From positions 1-5,388 of the forward strand of contig JAFAAJ010000095.1 in assembly GCA_023426625.1 (NCBI GenBank): 5,388 nt of DNA, read 5' to 3'. The stretch is from Bacteroidota bacterium. Its GTDB lineage: Bacteria > Bacteroidota > Bacteroidia > Flavobacteriales > Weeksellaceae. The position numbers were made by a program, and so were the translations under genes. The first letter of the stretch is position 1, and each line of letters starts with the position of its first letter. Below, one piece after another: positions 1-5,388 of this stretch. The notes under the pieces are model-generated. The model worked only from the letters and a program-made list of their open reading frames with translations, made no database searches and was not told where the DNA came from.

Positions 1-1826
1 TTCTTCCTTTGAATAAACGTAATCAATTGTTGTTCAAAATTTGAATTTCTGTATGGTGATATTCTATCATACAATTTAGTCTTAGGGTTTTCATAAAATA
101 AATCATTAGAATAAAGCGTACCTCTAATTAAATTATAGCATTCTTTGTCTGAATTTAACGCAAAAAATGAATCATTAAAAAAAGATTCTTCAAAATAATA
201 ATCAAGCATACTCTGAACATTATCTTCTGCAAACTTATATTTTGATACCTTTATAATACTGGTTAACTTGCAATTGACAAACTGATTATTCCAAGCTGCC
301 CAATAAACGTAATTTGATAGATTTTTGCCATAAATATCATAAGTAGTAGACAAATAACCATCACCTTCCTGTAGTTTATACCAATCATATGAGGGAAAGT
401 GGCTTTTAATATCTGAGGATAATTTCTCCAAATCATTTATTCCAGTCTCAATATGACTCCTCTTTTCTTGATAGAAACTGTGTAAAATGTTGTCTTGCCT
501 ATTTAATGATATATAATTCGATTGATACTTCTTGTCATCAAAATTGAAATAGCCCAAAGAGAGAGCTTTCAGATAATTTGCATCAGAATTTTCATAAATT
601 ATCACCTTTTCAGGTGAAGGCATTATGATGAAAACTTTTGATTTGTTTCTTACCCTTGCTACAGCTTGTATCACTGAATTAATTCTATCTGTAAATATTC
701 CAAATGGATTTTTGCCGTTATCGGCATATGCAAATTTTAGAGGTAAAATAATAAATAAAGAGGTATTTTCATCATTAATACTTATTCCAGTTTTGAATTT
801 TGTTCCTATGTTACATCCTTCAAAATCAAAATCTTCATTATGATTTCCTGTAACAAGATTTAATGAACCATAATGGTTACTTATAGCTTGCCCAATTGAT
901 GAATTATATATGTTCTTTGCAAGTTTTTCAGAGAAGCATAGAATATTAATATACTTTGAATATTCGAATTGGTCTTCTATCAAATCTTTGATATATTGGT
1001 CATCTTGTTTGAACTGATAACTATTATAAAAACATAGATGTAGCTCACTCAATTTATTTAATTGTTGAATCCTTTTACTTTCAATTATCTTTATTCGTTT
1101 ATTGGTCAACTCAGCAAGAAACTTGATTACAACTTTTGATGCTTCACTAAAAGTCGCACTTGCTACAATAACTTTATGAATTACCTCATTCCATTTATAG
1201 AGATTTGGTAGTAAAAGATGATTAAAAGTATCAAGTGATTCATGAATTTCATCAAATATAAATATTACTTTCTCGTTATTTTCTTTACATTTTGATATTA
1301 AATATTCATAGTATTCTCTCTTAATATCTTTTTGTTTATAAGCTACTGTACCTGCATCACCAAGTAAACTCTTAACTGAAATTAATTGAATAGACTTTTC
1401 ATAAAAATCTTTAAAATCATTTTTACCTACTCCTATGCTATCCAACTCTTGATAATCAAAATAAATATTATCTAAGCCACTTTTTTCTTGAATTTTTGAA
1501 GCATAATCCTTATTAAGTGACTTAAAAGGGGTGATAATAATAATCTTATATTTGTTCCCTTTTTTATTCTCATGATAATAATGTTTTACAAAATTGTCGA
1601 TAATTGCGGTTGTTTTTCCTTGCCCAACACCTGCATTAATAATAGTCGTATCAATTTTACTTAAATCAACAACATTTTCAAGAGCATCTGAAATAAAACC
1701 TTCCTCATTAGGTTCAATAATAGTTTTTTCGGCGTCATCAAAGATATATCCATCAAAGTCAGATATGTTTATCTGTTTAAAATCGATAGGCTTTTCCTGA
1801 AAAGGGATAACATTTATTTTTTGCAT
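1..1826 (-). CDS. SF2 DEAD/DEAH-type helicase, 3' end beyond window
   Basis: The frame is open for 608 codons from ATG at 1826 to the left edge, with no stop, so the C-terminus is missing. No other ATG lies between this start and the upstream in-frame stop at 1863-1865. Superfamily 2 helicase motifs appear in order: Walker A AGVGQGKTT (residues 65-73, Lys71), motif Ia around ITPFKSLN (98-105), DEIH box (192-195), SAT (223-225), a motif V-like GTKFKTGISI (341-350), and motif VI QAVARVR (387-393). These indicate ATP-driven translocation on or unwinding of nucleic acid in the cytoplasm. Motif VI with R-x-R is reminiscent of viral origin-binding helicases, but that subfamily link is inference. 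Residues after about 400 are lysine-, tyrosine- and asparagine-rich and match no domain I recognise. The gene follows the integrase by 49 bp on the same strand, so it is probably element cargo or an element replication protein; a phage-defence role is an alternative. Helicase class is confident, role is not. Confidence 0.88.
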   Translation of the reverse strand, partial: MQKINVIPFQEKPIDFKQINISDFDGYIFDDAEKTIIEPNEEGFISDALENVVDLSKIDTTIINAGVGQGKTTAIIDNFVKHYYHENKKGNKYKIIIITPFKSLNKDYASKIQEKSGLDNIYFDYQELDSIGVGKNDFKDFYEKSIQLISVKSLLGDAGTVAYKQKDIKREYYEYLISKCKENNEKVIFIFDEIHESLDTFNHLLLPNLYKWNEVIHKVIVASATFSEASKVVIKFLAELTNKRIKIIESKRIQQLNKLSELHLCFYNSYQFKQDDQYIKDLIEDQFEYSKYINILCFSEKLAKNIYNSSIGQAISNHYGSLNLVTGNHNEDFDFEGCNIGTKFKTGISINDENTSLFIILPLKFAYADNGKNPFGIFTDRINSVIQAVARVRNKSKVFIIMPSPEKVIIYENSDANYLKALSLGYFNFDDKKYQSNYISLNRQDNILHSFYQEKRSHIETGINDLEKLSSDIKSHFPSYDWYKLQEGDGYLSTTYDIYGKNLSNYVYWAAWNNQFVNCKLTSIIKVSKYKFAEDNVQSMLDYYFEESFFNDSFFALNSDKECYNLIRGTLYSNDLFYENPKTKLYDRISPYRNSNFEQQLITFIQRK

Positions 1827-1830
1827 TGTA

Positions 1831-1867
1831 TTTAACTGTGCTGTAAAATTACTACAACACAGTTAAA
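1831..1867. repeat. 15-bp imperfect inverted repeat before helicase start
   Basis: TTTAACTGTG (1831-1840) is the perfect reverse complement of CACAGTTAAA (1858-1867). After one mismatch the stem continues with TGTA (1842-1845) against TACA (1853-1856), leaving a 7-base loop. It fills most of the gap between the integrase stop and the helicase ATG. No T-run follows it in the minus direction, so it does not look like a terminator. It could be an operator, or an mRNA hairpin controlling helicase translation; both are inference. Confidence 0.75.
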
Positions 1868-1875
1868 AAATGAAG

Positions 1876-3078
1876 TTATTTTAGTTTTTTACTTAATTCT
1901 ATCATATAATTATTGACCTTGCTATCCATAATTTTAGCATAATGTTCCTGTGTCATAGAAATTTTAGAGTGTCCCAGTAACTCTGAGACTATTTCTATAG
2001 GAATGTCATTATACAATAGAATAGTAGTAGCAAAAGTTTTTCTGGCAATATGGTGAGTAAGTGTTTTATTGATTCCTGTTATTTCTGCAATTTCTTTTAG
2101 ATAAGAATTAAATCTTTGATTTGAAATTACAGGCAATGGGTTGCCTTGCTCCAGGTATTTATCGAGAACAGCTATTGCCTTTGATAGGAGAGGAACAGAA
2201 AACTTTCTATTGGTTTTTTGTCTATACATTTCAATCCAAAGATTATCATCAAACTTTTTAGTAATATGTTCTCTTTTTAGATTAGCCATTTCTTGAAATG
2301 CTAAACCTGTATAGCAACAAAATATGAACATATCAGCCACATGCTGTAATCTATCAGAAGCAAACTTATGATTTTCAATAGACTTTAATTCTTCCATAGT
2401 CAAATAGACAATTTCTTTTTTAGGTTCTTTTGTTCTATACAATAGAAAAGGGTCTTTAACTAAATAATCCATTGCCACAGCTACTCTGATAACTTTTCTG
2501 AACCTTCCAACACTTCTGTAGGTAGTTGTAGGTTTGAATTTCTTTTCAACTTTAAGGAAATATTCAAAGTCAGTAATAAAGCTGAACTGCATATCTTTAA
2601 GCTTTATGTCTTTTCTCTTGAATTTAGACCAAAGGAAGTCTTTAATGTGATTATGGGTGTTATGGTATCTTTCCCAACTGTTTATAGAACATTCTATTCC
2701 TACCAAGCTTTTCATTTTGTTGTTATGGTAGTTGAAAACATCCATCAAAGTCTTGTCTTCATTCTGGGTTTCGCCTTTGTATTGTTTATAGATTTTCTCG
2801 GTATCAAAATCAGATTTTTGAAGTTGTAGGAATAAAAAAGCCTGATTAATTTCATTCTTAATCAGGCTTAGTTGAGAGTTAATGAACTTGTTATGCTCAT
2901 TAGGTGGATGTGCTTTCTGTTTATTATTTTGCCATTGGGATGGATTAACAAATAATCCTGTAGCAAATTGTTTTCTTTCCTCTTGATATGTTATTCTGCA
3001 AAATAATGGTGCTAAACCAGCTTTATTAATTCTGCTTTTAGAAATAACAAACAAGATATTTAACTTGTTTATTTCCAT
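1876..3078 (-). CDS. Tyrosine recombinase / site-specific integrase
   Basis: This 400-residue protein has the usual length and layout of Bacteroidetes element integrases. An N-terminal arm-DNA-binding domain (about 5-90) is followed by a SAM-like core-binding domain (about 108-205) and a C-terminal catalytic domain (about 225-390). Visible catalytic residues are Lys288 (RQKT), His343 and Arg346 (HIAR), His370 (LLGHS) and the nucleophile Tyr380 (EHYAKI). The usual first arginine is replaced by alanine in TGLAFQE (Ala260), a pattern known from some Bacteroidetes conjugative-transposon integrases such as IntDOT, so this does not by itself mean the enzyme is dead. It should cut and rejoin DNA at the element's attachment site through a 3'-phosphotyrosyl intermediate. 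The ATG at 3078 begins the conserved N-terminal domain. The tRNA-like candidate att site lies about 220 bp upstream and the helicase 49 bp downstream. I would not assign a symbol beyond generic int. Confidence 0.95.
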   Translation of the reverse strand: MEINKLNILFVISKSRINKAGLAPLFCRITYQEERKQFATGLFVNPSQWQNNKQKAHPPNEHNKFINSQLSLIKNEINQAFLFLQLQKSDFDTEKIYKQYKGETQNEDKTLMDVFNYHNNKMKSLVGIECSINSWERYHNTHNHIKDFLWSKFKRKDIKLKDMQFSFITDFEYFLKVEKKFKPTTTYRSVGRFRKVIRVAVAMDYLVKDPFLLYRTKEPKKEIVYLTMEELKSIENHKFASDRLQHVADMFIFCCYTGLAFQEMANLKREHITKKFDDNLWIEMYRQKTNRKFSVPLLSKAIAVLDKYLEQGNPLPVISNQRFNSYLKEIAEITGINKTLTHHIARKTFATTILLYNDIPIEIVSELLGHSKISMTQEHYAKIMDSKVNNYMIELSKKLK

Positions 3079-3122
3079 TACTTATGTTGATTTTTAAGAT
3101 ATTGATTTTTAAATGTTTAATA

Positions 3123-3162
3123 TGCAACCTCAAGAAAAAAGTTGCAACCTTTTTTGCAACCT
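3123..3162. repeat. Three TGCAACCT direct repeats upstream of integrase
   Basis: TGCAACCT occurs at 3123-3130, 3143-3150 and 3155-3162, all in the same orientation, spaced 20 and 12 bp start to start. Related TTGCA words follow at about 3199-3204 and 3249-3254. The position between the integrase start and the candidate attachment core suits arm-type sites for the integrase N-terminal domain, or operators for the integrase promoter. The repeats are seen directly; the binding role is inferred. Confidence 0.6.
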
Positions 3163-3257
3163 TTAAAGTGGGATTTCTGATTTGATTAAAGAATGCAGTT
3201 GCAGCGATTTTAAATGTAATAAAGTATAATTACCTAAGAATAAAGGTGTTGCAAAAC

Positions 3258-3291
3258 AAAAAAGACTCATAAATCATTGATTTACAAGTCT
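3258..3291 (-). terminator. Rho-independent terminator after primase / tRNA-like end
   Basis: Read on the minus strand, the stem pairs AGACT (3291-3287) with AGTCT (3267-3263) and TAAATC (3284-3279) with GATTTA (3275-3270). A 2-base mismatch interrupts the two pairings and the loop is AAT. Six T residues follow (3263-3258). The primase stop codon TAA (3284-3282) lies inside the stem, which is unusual. A terminator directly behind a tRNA-like 3' end suggests it came with a tRNA locus rather than evolving with the primase. Confidence 0.75.
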
Positions 3292-4544
3292 ATTGCAGAG
3301 AGGAAGGGACTCGAACCCTCGATAGACTGTAGTTGGTCTGCAATACCACCACCGTTTTCAGATGAAAAAATAAAATTCCTTTTTTCTAAAAGCTCTGTAA
3401 ATATCTCTTCATCATGCAGCTGCAAAGTCTCATTCACATCTTTACACGGCAAGACCACCTGACTCATAATCAGGTCGTCCTTAACCGTCTGCTTAGAAGC
3501 AAGATGCTCATGTTTTAACATTTCAGCGTATTTCTCTACCGCTGCCTTTCCCGCTTCATCCTGGTCAAAACAAAAGATAATTTCTTCCAGCCCCGGAAGT
3601 TCTTTTATAGCACTCAGGATTTCGTCATTTAATCCATTCGTACCAAAACAAGCTACAATACCATAATTTTCTCGGATTTCTTTGACCTGAAGTAAGGAAG
3701 CTGCATCAATAATCGCTTCTGTTAAGATTAATTTCTTAGTTTCTTTTCCTGGATAATTTGGATAAATCCCTTGTCTATCTTTTAAATAAAAGTGCTTGGC
3801 TTTTTCATCATTTAACGTGCTTCTAAAATACAAGCCTGTGACTTCATTGGCCCTGTTCTTCAAGGCAAACACAATGCACCATTTCCCAAAAACTCCGTAA
3901 GCCTTTTGACTCCTTTCAGTCGTCGAATCTCCTTCGTCGATTTCACCTTTCTTTCTATAAAAAATTCCCTTGTCCAACAATAAACCATATTCAACGCATT
4001 GCTGGATTAATTGCTCGTCACGCCGTGACCCGTGATGGAACTGACCGCTGTTATACCCAACTTCAATCTGGCTGGGATCCAAGCCCCTTTTCTGTAAATA
4101 ATCTTTTGCAGGTTTGCTGTTATTTATGGCATTTCTAAAATACTGGAACATATTGCCCAAAAATTGCTCACGAGATAATTTTATTTGTTTTTTTGGAGTT
4201 CGCGAATCTCGTTCCTCGATTTGTTCTCTCGTTGAATCCTTTTGGTAGCGGTCTTTTTTATTCGGTTCCTGGTTTCCTAAAATTTCTACCGCCTTTTTGA
4301 TCGCTTCGTGTTTCGTGCAGTTTTCTTTGTGTAAAATAAAATCTATCACATCCATACTTTTGCCGTGGGTTTTGCAGTTGGAACTAAAGCAATATGCGGT
4401 TTGTGTTTTGTAATACACTTGCATACTCGGAGTTTTGTCTTCGTGGAACGGACAACAGATTCTGTTGGTCTTATCCGCTTTTAAACCGTAATAATGCAGA
4501 ACATTTGCAATCGTAAGCAGGGATTTTATTTCAGAGATTTCCAT
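3282..4544 (-). CDS. CHC2 zinc-finger / Toprim primase, altered C-terminus
   Basis: This 420-residue DnaG-type primase makes RNA primers for replication, here probably that of a conjugative or mobilizable element. The N-terminal CHC2 zinc finger uses Cys31, His34, Cys52 and Cys57 and begins immediately after the start, supporting ATG at 4544. A charged linker (about 92-125) leads to the core. The Toprim metal site has Glu276 in LILTEAIIDAA and the Asp327/Asp329 pair in FCFDQDEAG. The protein lacks the DnaB-binding C-terminal domain of housekeeping DnaG, and related element primases as I recall them run well past this point. Residues from about 396 to the end look foreign: residues 409-416 are read through the tRNA-like sequence, and the stop sits in a terminator stem. 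I infer a 3' truncation by recombination. Catalytic parts are intact, so activity may remain. It is divergent from the HTH gene and probably controlled by it. Confidence 0.9.
   Translation of the reverse strand: MEISEIKSLLTIANVLHYYGLKADKTNRICCPFHEDKTPSMQVYYKTQTAYCFSSNCKTHGKSMDVIDFILHKENCTKHEAIKKAVEILGNQEPNKKDRYQKDSTREQIEERDSRTPKKQIKLSREQFLGNMFQYFRNAINNSKPAKDYLQKRGLDPSQIEVGYNSGQFHHGSRRDEQLIQQCVEYGLLLDKGIFYRKKGEIDEGDSTTERSQKAYGVFGKWCIVFALKNRANEVTGLYFRSTLNDEKAKHFYLKDRQGIYPNYPGKETKKLILTEAIIDAASLLQVKEIRENYGIVACFGTNGLNDEILSAIKELPGLEEIIFCFDQDEAGKAAVEKYAEMLKHEHLASKQTVKDDLIMSQVVLPCKDVNETLQLHDEEIFTELLEKRNFIFSSENGGGIADQLQSIEGSSPFLSAIDL
3291..3345. repeat. 9-bp perfect inverted repeat around tRNA-like fragment
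   Basis: TATTGCAGA (3291-3299) and TCTGCAATA (3337-3345) are exact reverse complements enclosing 37 bp that include the T-arm-like hairpin. They could mark recombinase contacts or a structured RNA end, or be chance. Only the pairing is certain. Confidence 0.45.
3296..3320 (-). other. tRNA 3'-end-like sequence, candidate attachment site
   Basis: Minus-strand 3320-3304 forms a canonical T-arm: GAGGG, the loop TTCGAGT with the invariant TTCRA pattern, then CCCTT. It is followed by a 7-base acceptor-like strand CCTCTCT (3303-3297) and a G in the discriminator position (3296). No matching 5' acceptor strand, D-arm or clear anticodon arm lies upstream, where primase coding sequence is found instead. 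It is therefore a fragment and not a tRNA gene. The acceptor end resembles serine tRNAs ending CCTCTCC-G, but that identity is a guess. With an integrase next door, the likely role is the core or flank of an att site. The exact crossover cannot be placed without the other end of the element. Confidence 0.6.
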
Positions 4545-4582
4545 AGGAAAAAAATATTTAAAATTTTTTCTGTGTTATTATT

Positions 4583-4598
4583 AGATACAAAAGTATCT
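4583..4598. promoter_or_regulatory. 16-bp palindromic operator candidate
   Basis: AGATAC-AAAA-GTATCT is a perfect palindrome with a 4-base spacer. It covers the whole -7 element of the predicted primase promoter. A related half-site, reading GGATACAAAAA on the minus strand (4642-4632), lies closer to the HTH gene. Dimeric Cro/CI-type repressors bind such sites, so the neighbouring HTH protein is the obvious candidate ligand; that link is inference. Confidence 0.6.
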
Positions 4599-4619
4599 TT
4601 TTGTTTTCAATTTGCCAAA
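4588..4619 (-). promoter_or_regulatory. Bacteroidetes-type promoter for primase
   Basis: On the minus strand, TTTG (4619-4616) is followed after 20 bp by TACTTTTG (4595-4588). This matches the Bacteroidetes -33 TTTG and -7 TAnnTTTG consensus with accepted spacing. Transcription would start near 4581, giving a short A/T-rich leader before the primase ATG at 4544. Confidence 0.7.
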
Positions 4620-4702
4620 TCTTATTGGATTTTTTTGTATCCTTTTATTTCATATTTTTGTTACTATAATTGATTATTAAGAACTTTTATATCTTTTTAG
4701 AG

Positions 4703-5041
4703 ATGAATATAGGAAGTGTAATTACTGCTTTGAGGGATAAAAACAATTTCTCTCAAAGTGATTTAGCAGATAAGAGTGGAGTGTCTCGTGTAATGATAGG
4801 AAAGTATGAACGGGGGGAAGCAATTCCTTCAATTGATGCTGCTAAAAAAATTGCCGATGCTCTTGGGGTATCTTTAGATTATTTAGTGGGCGAGACTTCA
4901 CAGGTCTCTTTTGATAAAAGAACGGTAGATCGAATTAAGGATTTGGAACAGCTCGAAGAAAGCAAAAAACAAACCCTTTATGATCTTATTGATACTTATA
5001 TCAGGGATTTTAAAACCAGAAAAACCTTTTCTAATATATAG
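4703..5041 (+). CDS. Cro/CI-type HTH transcriptional regulator
   Basis: The 112-residue protein starting at ATG 4703 opens with a helix-turn-helix of the HTH_3/XRE family (about residues 5-62). The recognition region SQSDLADKSGVSRVMIGKYERG and the closing LGVSLDYLVGE are typical of phage and mobile-element repressors. The rest (about 70-112) is charged and probably helical, likely for dimerisation. An in-frame TTG at 4670 would add 11 residues outside the HTH fold, so I prefer the ATG. It is divergent from the primase across 158 bp containing a palindrome over the primase promoter, so it probably represses primase and perhaps itself. The secreted-protein gene starts 11 bp after its stop and may be co-transcribed. 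The family is clear; the targets are inferred. Confidence 0.92.
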   Translation: MNIGSVITALRDKNNFSQSDLADKSGVSRVMIGKYERGEAIPSIDAAKKIADALGVSLDYLVGETSQVSFDKRTVDRIKDLEQLEESKKQTLYDLIDTYIRDFKTRKTFSNI

Positions 5042-5052
5042 ATATATAGACT

Positions 5053-5388
5053 ATGAAAAATATTGTATTGATCTTTTCCTTAATTGTTACTTCTTTTTTA
5101 TCGGCGCAAGAACTTCTACCGCCGCCACCGCCAGCAACTCCTACGGCAGAAAATAAAATCCTTATTGATGAGCTTATCAAAGTAACAGAATTTAAAAATT
5201 ATTTCACCGATTATTGTAATAAAAAAGTAGAACAGGCGGCTAAAGAAAACAATTGGGATGATAAGAAAAAACAAGAGATTATTAATAGTATAAATTTCAA
5301 ATATTTTGTAGGATCAATTTATAATGCTTTTGCCTCTGAAAATAAGGAAACTTTAAATAATGCAATTGCATTATTTAAAGATATAAAC
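5053..5388 (+). CDS. Secreted protein with proline-rich segment, 3' end beyond window
   Basis: An open frame of 112 codons runs from ATG 5053 to the right edge without a stop. Residues 1-18 form a signal peptide: Lys2, a hydrophobic core IVLIFSLIVTSFL, and a signal peptidase I-type site after Ala18 (LSA before QE). No lipobox cysteine is present, so a lipoprotein is unlikely. A run of five prolines (about residues 23-27) leads into an Asn/Lys-rich, probably helical region. I do not recognise the family; a periplasmic or secreted hypothetical protein is the most that can be said. It starts 11 bp after the HTH gene on the same strand, which suggests a shared transcript. The export signal, coding-like composition and absence of stops support it as real. 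Confidence 0.8.
   Translation, partial: MKNIVLIFSLIVTSFLSAQELLPPPPPATPTAENKILIDELIKVTEFKNYFTDYCNKKVEQAAKENNWDDKKKQEIINSINFKYFVGSIYNAFASENKETLNNAIALFKDIN

Noticed and set aside
625..843. Plus-strand 72-codon open frame
   Set aside because: It lies antisense within the helicase, whose frame carries ordered motifs throughout. The same holds for 1594-1800; 2647-2829 is likewise antisense to the integrase.
1831..1867. Terminator between integrase and helicase
   Set aside because: The hairpin is strong but no T-run follows in either direction of transcription.
3282..3360. Complete tRNA gene on the minus strand
   Set aside because: Only the T-arm and acceptor 3' strand fit. No 5' acceptor strand, D-arm or 7-base anticodon loop with proper stem pairing could be placed upstream.
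3277..3462. Plus-strand open frame of 61 codons beginning near the tRNA-like fragment
   Set aside because: It is antisense to the primase end, and its ERKGLEP-type opening is the familiar spurious translation of the complement of a tRNA T-arm.
4653..4672. Promoter for the HTH gene (TATTTTTG at 4653 or TATAAT at 4665)
   Set aside because: Both resemble -7/-10 elements, but no TTTG or -35 match lies at proper spacing, so the start cannot be assigned.
4670..4702. TTG start 11 codons upstream for the HTH gene
   Set aside because: The added residues lie outside the HTH fold, and the ATG at 4703 gives the usual short N-terminus of this family.

Overview
The window looks like accessory DNA from a Flavobacteriia-type Bacteroidetes (Chryseobacterium/Elizabethkingia-like). 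This rests on the low G+C, the absence of clear Shine-Dalgarno sequences before the starts, a promoter matching the Bacteroidetes TTTG / TAnnTTTG pattern, and the protein types. The genus is an inference; I could not search a database.

Left half (1-3280), all minus strand. A tyrosine recombinase (1876-3078) is followed 49 bp downstream by a large SF2-type helicase gene that runs off the left edge (608 codons visible). A near-perfect 15-bp inverted repeat sits between them, just before the helicase start. Upstream of the integrase, 3123-3162 holds three copies of TGCAACCT, like integrase arm-binding sites. This half reads as the integrase end of an integrated mobile element extending leftward. 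It is very A+T-rich: three hand-counted 60-base lines gave 23-27% G+C.

Junction (about 3258-3359). The minus strand carries a tRNA-3'-end-like sequence (T-arm plus acceptor 3' strand) followed directly by a rho-independent terminator. This is the usual chemistry of a tRNA-targeting attachment site. The last residues of the neighbouring primase gene are read through this sequence, and its stop codon lies inside the terminator stem. The primase therefore appears to have acquired a new 3' end at a recombination junction.

Right half (3282-5388). A CHC2 zinc-finger/Toprim primase (minus) and a Cro/CI-type repressor (plus) are divergent across a 158-bp regulatory region. A 16-bp palindrome there overlaps the predicted -7 element of the primase promoter, which suggests repression by the neighbouring HTH protein. 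After the repressor comes a small secreted protein with a proline-rich segment, cut by the right edge. The primase region is richer in G+C (two hand-counted lines at 43% and 48%), so it probably has a different history from the integrase side.

The simplest readings are two mobile elements in tandem sharing one tRNA-type attachment site, or the joined ends of one circular element with primase on one side and integrase on the other. The window alone cannot separate these.
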